Assembly: GCF_001625215.2 (NCBI RefSeq)
Contig: NC_030384.2
Location: forward strand, 28,818,527-28,882,526
Reading direction: 5' to 3'
Source of the DNA: Daucus carota subsp. sativus
Taxonomy: Eukaryota > Streptophyta > Magnoliopsida > Apiales > Apiaceae
Length of the DNA stretch: 64,000 nt
Positions 34,400 to 43,988 of this stretch are shown here, one piece after another. Made by a program: the position numbers and the translations under genes. The notes under the pieces were generated by a model. That model saw only the letters and a program-made list of their open reading frames with translations, searched no databases and was not told the DNA's origin. Every line of letters begins with the position of its first letter. The stretch's first letter is position 1.

Positions 34400-35640
34400 A
34401 ACCAGTAGCAAATGTATTCAGCAGGGGGGACGTGTGTTAGGACACCCGTCGGGGATACCCAGTATTTTCCAGTTGAGGTGGGTCTTCATCAAGGTTCGGT
34501 ATTAAGCCCTTTGCTTTTTATAATTGTTTTGGATGGGATCTTGGTTATGCTTTTTGCTGATGATATTGTGTTAATCGCCGAGTCTCGAAGTGAGGTTAAT
34601 GAGAAATTAGAACAATGGCGTATAGCGTTGGAAGGTTATGGATTGCGTCTGAGCCGTTCTAAAACTGAGTATCTCTGGGCCAATTTTAGTGAGGAGATTC
34701 ATGAGGCGGATGTTGCTGTATGTATTGCGGAGGCCCGTGTACCACAAACTAATACCTTTAAATACTTGGGTTCTATCATTCAGAGTAATGGCGATATTTC
34801 TGCGGATGTTACACATCGTATTTCGACAGGATGGCTTCGTTGGCGGGCTTCAACAGGTGTGTTGTGTGATAAGAGTGTACCTTTGAAGTTGAAGGGTAAA
34901 TTCTATCGTGTAGCAATCAGACCGTCATTATTATATGGTTCTGAGTGTTGGCCATTGAGAAAGGCTCAGGAACGTAGGATAGAGACAGCAGAAATGCGTA
35001 TGTTGCGTTGGATTTGTGGTAACACCATGATAGATCATATACCGAATGATACTTTTCGACGTCTTTTAGGTGTTGAGTCTATCTCTAAGAAAATAAGGGA
35101 GGGACGTTTACGTTGGTATGGACATGTTCGGCGTAAATGTAACTCCGCACTGGTTCGGAGAGTAGAACACATATCGGTTCGGGGCAAGAGAAAGAGGGGT
35201 CGGCCTCGTCGGACATGGGCTGATCAATTAAGTTTGGACATGGGAGCCTTAAATCTCACGGGTGATATGACATTAGATAAGAATGATTGGAGACGGCGTA
35301 TTAGAGTGGTTGAGACTAGGTCTCGTGGCTCACGGAGGTTATGAGGGTTATGGTGTTATGTTTTAAGGGAAGGGTTCAGCTCAGTCATTACCAGATGCAT
35401 TCGTGCAAATCAAAACCGTTTGGGTAAGTCCTATGTGAAGAAGGCCATGTGCTAAGGTATTATATTATTATTATAGCACACACGGTTTTATTTGTTGTGC
35501 ACTAAGCCGGGGGTCTTCACGGAAACAGCCTCTCTACTTTAAGGGTAGGGGCATGGTTGCGTACATCTTACCCTCCTCAGAACCTGCTCTAAGCGGGATA
35601 TACTGAGTATGTTTGGTTTGGTTTGGTTTGGTTTATAATT
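34400..35640 (+). mobile_element. 5'-truncated RTE-type LINE
   Basis: Contains the C-terminal half of an RTE-clade reverse transcriptase (34412-35344), followed by a 3' UTR with 'gggtcttcacggaaacagcc' and 'gcgtacatcttaccctcc', which I recognise from plant RTE LINEs, and a (TTTGG)n tail at 35611-35635. The 5' part is missing. Target-site duplications were not found. Confidence 0.8.
34412..35344 (+). pseudogene. RTE LINE reverse transcriptase fragment
   Basis: 310 residues without stops: RT palm pieces (GLHQGSVLSPLLFIIVLD, then MLFADDIVLIAESRSE with the FADD catalytic motif), thumb (RLSRSKTEY, FKYLGSIIQSNG) and the C-terminal region (WICGNTMIDHIPND, RLRWYGHV, KRGRPRRTW). About 20 residues normally found between 'VLDG' and 'MLFADD' are absent, so the fingers/palm segment carries an in-frame deletion. 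The endonuclease and N-terminal RT are missing. It is a dead copy, although still open. Confidence 0.8.
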
Positions 35641-35687
35641 TATAACTAAACCGAAGATATTTTTGCCAGATTTTCAGTCAACCTAAT

Positions 35688-36521
35688 TGTTATGGCCAAA
35701 TATCAACTCGGCGGATGATTGCGTAGACCTCGCCTCAATTCACGGAAGGAGCCAATCTCTGAGATTGTCCTCGCCCATTATATAGTCCTCGCCATCTATG
35801 AAGCCCAGGAAGTGAGGACCCAGTAGCATATGGACCCAGGTCTAAGGGACGGTCCTCGCCCAGTTAGTGTCCTCGCCTAGTATGGACCCTCGTCCTAGGC
35901 ATGTATCAGGCTACGCGGCCCATTGACTAGCGGCTCAAGTCTTCAAGAGGGTCCTCGCCCATTGTCGATGGACCTCGCCCAATGCTTACCTTCCTCGCCC
36001 AATACTGAAAAGGGCCGAATACGCCTGGCTCTCAGGCCTAGTTATTATTATTTTATCCAGGGCCCAGGCCCACCATCAGCCTCGCCCTATGGGAGGACGG
36101 AGGGCTGGCCCAAACAGCTGAGTCTGAGGAGGTCCACGTGGGCTAGTGCTGGTCAGCCCACCTAGTTCCATGCTCCTCGGAGGAGGCTGGGCTCCAGAAG
36201 CCCATATCCGTCTGATCTGAGGCGGTGGCCCATAGCTGGAACCAGGGAATGAGAAACCTATTCTGATTAGGTTACTTGTTCCCCAAGAACTACGTATGGC
36301 TTGATCCCTATAAATAGGGTACGTAGGCACATCGTTTGGGATAAGTCACAACCCTTGCAAGAACGAATACTCCTTCGCTCTTGTGAGAAAACCCTGATTC
36401 CCTGAACGATCTCAGCCAAACCTAAAATCACCACCCATACTCCGTCGTCCGCCGTCATCGTCCACCACAAGTTCCAGCAACCCTCCCCGAATCTTGTTAT
36501 CACCAGATTCCTCCGTTAACA
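35688..36521 (+). repeat. 5' LTR of element 2
   Basis: 834 bp, TGTTA...TAACA, matching 50096-50929 at a constant offset of 14,408. It contains nine CTCGCC motifs in about the first 400 bases and a TATA box at 36309. ORFs within recur in the 3' LTR and are not genes. Confidence 0.95.
36309..36316 (+). promoter_or_regulatory. LTR TATA box of element 2
   Basis: TATAAATA in 'cttgatccctataaataggg' followed by 'tacgtaggcac', nearly the same block as in element 1. The copy at 50717-50724 lies in the 3' LTR. Confidence 0.7.
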
Positions 36522-36523
36522 AT

Positions 36524-36541
36524 TGGCGCTAGAAGGAGGGG
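36524..36541 (+). other. Primer-binding site of element 2
   Basis: TGGCGCTAGAAGGAGGGG, two bases after the LTR, identical to the site in element 1 and complementary to the 3' end of tRNA-Asn as I remember it. Confidence 0.8.
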
Positions 36542-36545
36542 CTTT

Positions 36546-39500
36546 TTGACATCTATTGGAGGAAGGATGTCTCAGGATATGAAGAACGACGCTACGGATC
36601 AGAACCAGAAGGCTCCGGTGGACCCAACTGTCATCGAGATTACTGATGCGCCACCACCACCACCGTCCGACAATCAGCAATCCCTACTCAACACTCCTTT
36701 GACGACCATTCAAGCACCCATCATGATGTCCAATACCCAGATCTTCGACACCTTCGCCGCCTTCACCAATACCATGAAAGCTGTCTCCACTCGCCTGGAC
36801 TCCATGGAAGACGTGGTACGGTCGCTGTCAAAAGACACCGGGAAGCCACAAGAGCAGAATCGTCGTCACCACACTGGAGGAGATAAGAGCAAGGGAAGGT
36901 CCTCCCATGGGACACATCGTCAGGGAAAAGAACCCGTAACAGAACCACCAGAATCACACAAGAAGGCTGATGATAGGTTTCGCACTATAACACCCCGGAG
37001 CTTGCACTACGATACTCCCGGGACGCAACGTCCCCTTGAAGACCAAAGACAAGCAAAAATCGTGATCTCCCAATACATCGACAAATCCTTAATTGAAGAG
37101 CAACGACGGGAGGCCAATAGAAAGCACGAAGAAGAACTTGCCCGGGATATCCGCAGTATCAGACAACAACATCGACTCGCAACCGTCAAAAGTGAGTTCA
37201 AGGGCCATCCCCCACCACCAGTCAGAGGCAATAAGAAAGTTCTTGAACCATCTTCGGAAGGGAAACGTTCTTCTGGGAACGAGAAAGCTAACGAGGAGAA
37301 ACAACTGGTAGTATATGAAGGGAAGAGGAAGCCAGCCTATCCGGAAAAGACATATGCAGGAGGTTACTATAGAGAGAATCGCCCTTCGTCACTTCCCAAG
37401 CGTCAAGACTACCAACAGAACCCCTCTCAGAACCATCGCTTGAGCTATCACCGAAATTCATCTCAGGACTACCACGGGAACTACCGACGTACCTCGCCTC
37501 ACTACTATCGCCGCCCGAGAACACCTCCGATGTACCGTAGCTCAGCATCACAGTCTGACGGGCGCGTAACACCCTCCAGCAGCCGAGGCCCAACTCCACA
37601 AGGAAACCTTCCTCCTCCACAAGGAAACTTTCCTCAAGGAAACCTTCCTCCTCCACAAGGAAACCTTCCACCTCCTCCGCATGGAAACTTTCCTCAAGGA
37701 AACCTCCCACCTCTTCCACAAGGAAACCTTCCACCTCCTCCGCATGGAAACTTTCCTCAAGGAAACCTCCCACCTCCTCCGCAAGGAAACCTTCCTCCTC
37801 CACAAGGAAACCTTCCTCCTCCACAAGGAAACCTTCCTCCACAAGATAACCCGGTAATGATTCAGGGATTAGATGGCGTGTCTGTGGATGCTCTGAAAGG
37901 ATTGCTGGTACAGTTTGGTGTACAAGGACAGATGGTTCCAGAGGAGGCCGCCTCCCCTTTCTCAACCGCGGTTCGACAATCTCCCCTACCGGCAACCTTC
38001 CGAGGCACGGGAGATCTAAGGTATAATGGAACAACGGATCCGGCGGAGTACATTGGGCGCTTTACGACGGAGATGGAGTTACACCAGGTATCTGATCTGA
38101 CCAAGTGTCGACTTTTAGCTTCAACTTTGAGGGGAAATGCCCACCAATGGTTTCAGAAGATCGGACCAGGTAGCATTGGGTCATGGGAGCAGATGCGTAG
38201 AATGTTCCTCACTCAGTTTCAATCATCAATCCACTATGCCCCACCTGTTACCACTTTAGCCAATATCAGACAGAAGGAAGGAGAGACTCTTCAAGCCTAT
38301 TTCCGGAGGTTCAACGCTGAAGTCCCACAGGTGAGAGGAGCAACCGACGAGACCGTTAAGAATTTCTTGATAGCAGGAGTAAGAGTAGGCACGGACTTTT
38401 GGAAGGCGCTTCAGAGGAAAGAGCCACCTACACTAGCAGCCCTGTATCTCTTGGCAGAACCATATAAGAGGGAGGAAGAGGCTCTTGCAAGTATTACTAG
38501 ACATGACGCCAGTTCATCAAGGACATCTAGGCAAAGGAAGAGAGATAGGACACCAAGTCCCAGGAAGGAGAAAAAGAATACGGTCAACGCCCTTGATATC
38601 AGACCTGTCTCGGAAGAACGGAACAGCCCGCCACGCCAACCTAGCCCTATAAGAAGAAGGTCAGATATCGATCATTACACTCCCTTGGTTGCATCTATTG
38701 AACATATATTCGAGGTAAACAAGAAATCAGGGATCTTTAAAAAACCAAATCCACTGACCTCTACTCAAGTCAGAGATAAGAAGAAGTTTTGTGCCTACCA
38801 CGAATCACATGGTCATGATACCCACGAGTGTCGCCAACTTAAGGAAGAGATTGAACAGTTGATCAGGAATGGTAAGCTGACGGATTGGGTTGTCAGAGAG
38901 GTGAGAAAGCATAAGGATACTCCCATCATCACTTTAATACCCGAAGCCGAGTCTGAAGCACCTGCATCTACTGAACCCCCAAGAACAGCCAGAGAAGGTA
39001 GCATTCATACGATTTTTGGAGGTCCACATGTGGGAGGAGACAGCAGGAGTGCCATGGATAGGTATGCCAGAGAAGCAAAACAACCCCCTCTCACTAATGT
39101 CTTTCGTCTTTCGGAGAGACCACCTAAGTTGTTCAAGGGAGAGGATACTCAGATCATATTCTCAGAGGAAGATGCTCGATGGGTCCATCACCCCCACGCC
39201 GATGCTCTGGTCGTAAATGTAAGGATTGGATCGAGGAACGTTCACAGGGTGTTTGTGGACAATGGCAGCTCTGTAAACTTATTGTACTACTCCACTTTCC
39301 AGAAGATGGGTTTACTAGACAAGGACATGACTCGAAAGACAACCTACCTATACGGTTTCACGGGGGATGCAATCAGAGTTAAAGGGACTATAAGGCTACC
39401 GGTAACGCTCGGAGAGGACCCGGTCTCCGCCACCCAAGTGGCTGAATTTATGATCGTAGAAGCCCCAGCCTACTATAATGCTCTAATCGGGAGACCTATT

Positions 39501-42500
39501 TTGAAGGACATGAGAGTTGTAACCTCCATATATCATCTGTCTATGAAGTTCCCAACTCCCAGGGGGGTAGGTTGTATCAAAGGTTGTCAATATGACTCTA
39601 GGGATTGTTATAACCGTACCATAAAGACAGCCTCGAAGTTCAAAGCTGACATTGATCCTGACGAAGAGATGCTCGACTTCAAGGAAGAGAATGCGGAGGA
39701 GACAAAAAGATCCTTTAGACCACTCAGGTTCACCAAAGGCTCCACCAACATGATTTATACGGTACAGTTCCCCGAAGAAGAGAACCCACAGCAAATTGGA
39801 TGGGAAGAAGAAAAGCAGAAGAGGTTAGAATGGAAAGAGACGATAACCGCATTCCCCAACCAAACCATATTGCAAATCGAAGGACCTCCGCCTATGCCGT
39901 CCGACACATCCGTCGAAGGGATAGTCGAAGAAGCCAGCGAAGATGAAACAGAAGAGCAGAAGCTGATGCGGGCGAGAAAGGGAAAGATGGTTATTGACGA
40001 TCCAGCATTACACCCATCAGGTTACCCGAGGCTCCCCCCGTTTGAAGGAGAAAGTTCAAAGTCTGCTGACACTGTTCATCCGAAGGATAATGATGACGAT
40101 CTAAGAGATGTCGATCTTGACCCCAGACTACCAGAAACACTGCAGAAGGTAGGACCAGCCGAGGACACAGTTGGGATCCTGGTTGATGAGAATGATGCAA
40201 CGAAAGTCTTATTCATTGGTACTCGTCTTGACAATCTGATGAGAAAGAAGATGGTGGATTTTTTGAAAAGCAATCTTGATGTATTCGCCTGGAGCCATGC
40301 TGATATGACAGGAATTGATCCGAACATTATGTGTCACCACTTGAACATTGATCCAAGGAAGAAAGGTATCAGACAAAAACGCAGACCCATCAGCGGTGAA
40401 CGAGCAGAAGCACTAAAAGCGGAGGTCGATAGACTTCAGAAGGTTGGTTTGGTTAAAGAAGCTTATTACCTGGAATGGCTGGCGAACCCAGTGCTGGTGA
40501 AGAAGGCCAATGGAAAATGGAGGGTATGTATCGATTTCACAGATCTGAATAAGGCATGTCCAAAAGACAGTTTTCCCCTTCCAAGGATAGATCAACTAGT
40601 TGACGCTACTGCTGGCCACGCCCTGTTAAGCTTTATGGATGCCTACTCCGGCTACAATCAGATCCCAATGTATGAGCCAGACCAGGAACACACCTCTTTC
40701 ATCACGGACCGTAGTCTCTACTGCTACATTGGAATGCCTTTTGGACTTTTGAACGCTGGTGCTACTTATCAAAGACTAGTGAATATGATGTTTAAGGACT
40801 TGATAGGGAAGACGATGGAGGTCTACGTTGATGATATGCTTGTGAAGTCTAAGAAGGCCCCAGACCACATCAAACACCTTTCTGAGATGTTTTCGATACT
40901 CAGGAAGTTTAACATGAAACTCAACCCACAGAAGTGCGTCTTTGGCGTGGAGTCGGGAAAGTTTTTGGGATTTATGGTAAATCACAGAGGTATAGAGGCT
41001 AACCCAGCAAAGATACAAGCCTTGCTTGACATGAGATCGCCCAGCACTGTGAAGGAGGTCCAAAGTCTTACAGGAAGGATAGCCGCCCTCAACAGGTTCG
41101 TCTCTAAGTCAACTGATAGATGCCAAGAATTCTTCAAAGTCATCAAAGGAGTTGGGAAAGATTTCAGGTGGACGGCCGAATGCGAAGCAGCTTTCCAGAG
41201 TTTGAAGAACCATCTTGCCACACCTCCCATGCTTGCCAAACCTCTCGAAGGTGAAACACTTATCCTTTATTTGGCTGTCTCTGATTATGCTATTAGTGCT
41301 GTTCTTGTTAGAGAAGAGGGGAACTTGCAGCTGCCTGTGTATTATGTGAGCAAAAGGTTGCTCGATGCTGAGACTAGATACACGAATATGGAAAGGCTGG
41401 TTTTCGCCTTACTCCTGGCAGCGAGGAAACTTAGACCATACTTCCAGGCTCATAAAATCGAGGTACGAACCTCCTACCCGTTGCGCCAAGTTCTGTACAA
41501 ACCTGAGGCTTCAGGAAGGATGTTGAAGTGGGCAGTTGAGTTAGGACAATTCGATATCGAGTACAAGCCCAGAAGTTCCATCAAAGGCCAGGCGTTGGCC
41601 GACTTCATATTAGAGTTTCCGAACGACCCTGTGTTGGTGGATGAGGTATCATGTAGCGAGGTAGAAGTTAAGACCGGAGAAGAAGAAGAGGCTTCCTATC
41701 CATGGTGGGTGATGAACGTTGATGGGGCAGTTAATCAGGATGGTGCCGGTGCAGGCATCTTACTTACCAGCCCCGAGGGAAGGAGGTTTAAAAGCGCCAT
41801 ACATCTTGGCTTCCCTGCCACCAATAACGACGCTGAATATGAAGCCTTAATTGCTGGGTTGAGATTAGCAAAAGAGTTGGGCGTGCAGAGAATCGCAATC
41901 CACAGTGACTCGATGCTGGTAGTCTACCAGGTCAATGGGGGGTACCAGGTAAAGGCATACAGAACAGAACTTTACATGAACCTAGTCCGAAGGCTGATTG
42001 AAAATTTCAAGACGGTTAGACTCGAACAAATCCCAAGAGAAAGTAACGCCGAAGCTGACTCCCTGGCCAAGGCCGCATCCCAGAAAGATCCTGGAGTTTT
42101 AGGAATGATCTCTCTTGAGCTACTTGATCACCCTAGCGTGCCCGAAGCTGAGATACACCAGATCGAAGCGGAAGAGGCTGTCGACACATGGATGACCCCA
42201 ATCTGGTCTTACATCAAGAATGGTACCCTTCCAGAAGACAAGATGGAGGCAAGAAAACTACGCTATAAGGCAGCCAGGTACGTTGATTATGAGGGGTCAC
42301 TCTACAAGCGAGGCTTTAACCAACCTCTACTGAAGTGCATCGGAGGCGATGAATGTAACTACATCCTGAGAGAGGTACACGAGGGAATATGCGGTAACCA
42401 CTCGGGGGGTAGCTCGTTGGCCCAAAAGATACTTCGGCAAGGGTACTACTGGCCTACACTAAAAGAGGATGCACTGAAATTTGCTAAGACTTGCGATAAG

Positions 42501-43424
42501 TGTCAGAGGTTCGCCAACTACGTCAACAGTCCTGCAGCTCCGCTTACATCATTGACGAGTCCATGGCCCTTTGCTGTGTGGGGAATAGACCTGATTGGCG
42601 AGCTACCTAAAGGCAAAGGAGGTGTCAAATATGCAGTGGTAGCGGTTGATTATTTCACGAAGTGGACAGAAGCAGAGCCATTAGCAACTATCACGGCGAA
42701 GAAGTTGGTTGAGTTTGTGTATAGAGCTATAGTGTGCCGTTTCGGCATTCCGTATAAATTGATCTCCGACAACGGGAAACAGTTCGACTGCAAAGAGATG
42801 AGGGAGTTATGTGACAACCTAGGAATTAAGAAAGGTTTCTCGGCTGTCAGCCACCCACAGTCGAATGGCCAGACGGAAGCAGTTAACAAGATCATAAAGC
42901 ATACTCTGAAGGCGAAGCTTGAAGACAAGAAGGGCAATTGGCCTGAAGAGCTGCCCAATGTGCTTTGGTCCTACAACACGACTCCTAGAACAACAACCGA
43001 GGAATCACCTTTCAACCTTACTTATGGATGTGAAGCTATGATACCTGTGGAGCTAGGAGCCGGATCATTCAGAAGAGATAATTTCAACCCAGAAGTGAAC
43101 GAGGTCAACCATCGTCTACACCTGGATATGCTCGAAGAAACCAGATCAGGAGCTCAGCTAAGGATTGCATCATACCAGCAAAGAGTGGCGAGGCATTATA
43201 ACACCAAAGTCAAGGCTAGGCCATTCCAGGTAGGCGATCTAGTTCTGCGAAGAGTCATGCCAAATACCAAGGTGGCAAGCCATGGAGTCTTCGGAGCTAA
43301 TTGGGAAGGACCGTACAAGGTAAGAGTGGTGCTGTTTTCTGGAACATATTACTTGGCAGACCTAGAAGGGAGAGACATCCCCCGAGCATGGAATGCCGAG
43401 CACCTCAAAAAGTATTATCAGTAG
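36546..43424 (+). CDS. gag-pol polyprotein of element 2
   Basis: One ORF of 2292 residues; the likelier start is the ATG at 36567 (MSQDMKND), which aligns with the start in element 1. In order: charged N-terminal part; Pro/Gln/Gly repeats (about 350-435); gag domain (about 470-640); Cys/His motif CAYHESHGHDTHECRQLK (about 750); protease DNGSS (about 904); RT YVDD (about 1426); RNase H; second RNase H (NVDGA, about 1723); integrase HHCC (about 1944-1985) and D,D-x-E core (GIDLIGE about 2012, SDNGKQ about 2074, GQTEAVN about 2109). No chromodomain. It is longer than element 1 gag-pol mainly because of the N-terminal gag region. No stop or frameshift and all motifs present. Confidence 0.95.
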   Translation: MTSIGGRMSQDMKNDATDQNQKAPVDPTVIEITDAPPPPPSDNQQSLLNTPLTTIQAPIMMSNTQIFDTFAAFTNTMKAVSTRLDSMEDVVRSLSKDTGKPQEQNRRHHTGGDKSKGRSSHGTHRQGKEPVTEPPESHKKADDRFRTITPRSLHYDTPGTQRPLEDQRQAKIVISQYIDKSLIEEQRREANRKHEEELARDIRSIRQQHRLATVKSEFKGHPPPPVRGNKKVLEPSSEGKRSSGNEKANEEKQLVVYEGKRKPAYPEKTYAGGYYRENRPSSLPKRQDYQQNPSQNHRLSYHRNSSQDYHGNYRRTSPHYYRRPRTPPMYRSSASQSDGRVTPSSSRGPTPQGNLPPPQGNFPQGNLPPPQGNLPPPPHGNFPQGNLPPLPQGNLPPPPHGNFPQGNLPPPPQGNLPPPQGNLPPPQGNLPPQDNPVMIQGLDGVSVDALKGLLVQFGVQGQMVPEEAASPFSTAVRQSPLPATFRGTGDLRYNGTTDPAEYIGRFTTEMELHQVSDLTKCRLLASTLRGNAHQWFQKIGPGSIGSWEQMRRMFLTQFQSSIHYAPPVTTLANIRQKEGETLQAYFRRFNAEVPQVRGATDETVKNFLIAGVRVGTDFWKALQRKEPPTLAALYLLAEPYKREEEALASITRHDASSSRTSRQRKRDRTPSPRKEKKNTVNALDIRPVSEERNSPPRQPSPIRRRSDIDHYTPLVASIEHIFEVNKKSGIFKKPNPLTSTQVRDKKKFCAYHESHGHDTHECRQLKEEIEQLIRNGKLTDWVVREVRKHKDTPIITLIPEAESEAPASTEPPRTAREGSIHTIFGGPHVGGDSRSAMDRYAREAKQPPLTNVFRLSERPPKLFKGEDTQIIFSEEDARWVHHPHADALVVNVRIGSRNVHRVFVDNGSSVNLLYYSTFQKMGLLDKDMTRKTTYLYGFTGDAIRVKGTIRLPVTLGEDPVSATQVAEFMIVEAPAYYNALIGRPILKDMRVVTSIYHLSMKFPTPRGVGCIKGCQYDSRDCYNRTIKTASKFKADIDPDEEMLDFKEENAEETKRSFRPLRFTKGSTNMIYTVQFPEEENPQQIGWEEEKQKRLEWKETITAFPNQTILQIEGPPPMPSDTSVEGIVEEASEDETEEQKLMRARKGKMVIDDPALHPSGYPRLPPFEGESSKSADTVHPKDNDDDLRDVDLDPRLPETLQKVGPAEDTVGILVDENDATKVLFIGTRLDNLMRKKMVDFLKSNLDVFAWSHADMTGIDPNIMCHHLNIDPRKKGIRQKRRPISGERAEALKAEVDRLQKVGLVKEAYYLEWLANPVLVKKANGKWRVCIDFTDLNKACPKDSFPLPRIDQLVDATAGHALLSFMDAYSGYNQIPMYEPDQEHTSFITDRSLYCYIGMPFGLLNAGATYQRLVNMMFKDLIGKTMEVYVDDMLVKSKKAPDHIKHLSEMFSILRKFNMKLNPQKCVFGVESGKFLGFMVNHRGIEANPAKIQALLDMRSPSTVKEVQSLTGRIAALNRFVSKSTDRCQEFFKVIKGVGKDFRWTAECEAAFQSLKNHLATPPMLAKPLEGETLILYLAVSDYAISAVLVREEGNLQLPVYYVSKRLLDAETRYTNMERLVFALLLAARKLRPYFQAHKIEVRTSYPLRQVLYKPEASGRMLKWAVELGQFDIEYKPRSSIKGQALADFILEFPNDPVLVDEVSCSEVEVKTGEEEEASYPWWVMNVDGAVNQDGAGAGILLTSPEGRRFKSAIHLGFPATNNDAEYEALIAGLRLAKELGVQRIAIHSDSMLVVYQVNGGYQVKAYRTELYMNLVRRLIENFKTVRLEQIPRESNAEADSLAKAASQKDPGVLGMISLELLDHPSVPEAEIHQIEAEEAVDTWMTPIWSYIKNGTLPEDKMEARKLRYKAARYVDYEGSLYKRGFNQPLLKCIGGDECNYILREVHEGICGNHSGGSSLAQKILRQGYYWPTLKEDALKFAKTCDKCQRFANYVNSPAAPLTSLTSPWPFAVWGIDLIGELPKGKGGVKYAVVAVDYFTKWTEAEPLATITAKKLVEFVYRAIVCRFGIPYKLISDNGKQFDCKEMRELCDNLGIKKGFSAVSHPQSNGQTEAVNKIIKHTLKAKLEDKKGNWPEELPNVLWSYNTTPRTTTEESPFNLTYGCEAMIPVELGAGSFRRDNFNPEVNEVNHRLHLDMLEETRSGAQLRIASYQQRVARHYNTKVKARPFQVGDLVLRRVMPNTKVASHGVFGANWEGPYKVRVVLFSGTYYLADLEGRDIPRAWNAEHLKKYYQ
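37598..37850 (+). repeat. Proline-rich minisatellite in gag
   Basis: Short in-frame repeats encoding QGNLPPP/HGNFP units; a larger ~63-base unit (ggaaaccttccacctcctcc and onward) recurs at about 37662 and 37725. Because the repeat length is a multiple of three, the reverse frame also stays open (37288-38034), but that ORF is a shadow. Confidence 0.85.
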
Positions 43425-43988
43425 ACCAGAAGACCCCTCGTCATCCGACTCGTGTACTCTTTTTCCTTACTAGGGTTTTTCCCACGGGTTTTACCTAGGA
43501 AGGTTTTAACGAGGCATGATGAAGGATCGACGCGCAAGAGGGGAAGTTGCTGTTTATGTTTCTTTTCTTTTTAAGTTCCTGTTTAGAGTATTCAAGCATG
43601 AGCCTTGGAACTAATAAAATTACTCCCAAGCCTCGGGGGGTAGGGGTTGTACGTGCCCTTCGGCAAAAGCATCATGTAAGCGTACTACTATCAATAAATT
43701 TTCAATTTTTTCATATTTGTGTATCTTTGTATTGCTTGGAACATGAAGACCAGGGACGATCTCCCTGCTGCTTTGGAACCTGTCTGCATGTGTAATCGAG
43801 ACATATGTATGACACCCTCGGGATGAACGGAGAACCGTCTCCACGAGACGGTTCGAAGGAATTCCTATGCCCTGATGGCCCGTACTTCCGGTAAACCATC
43901 AGGAAGACCCCCAGGGGTGCAGCTTTGGAGAACCCTCCGGGGTTGGAGTTTTAGTTAAAATTGTTTTATTATTACTTTTTTCTGTTTT
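43425..43988 (+). other. Region after pol in element 2
   Basis: Non-coding leader into the tandem array. It contains CTCGGGGGGTAG at 43633-43643, matching the polypurine tract core. ORFs here are not supported. Confidence 0.55.

Noticed and set aside
37288..38034. 248-residue minus-strand ORF opposite gag of element 2
   Set aside because: Shadow of the in-frame Pro/Gln/Gly minisatellite; its repeats (FLVEEEGF) are the reverse complement of gag repeats and no promoter or splice signals accompany it.
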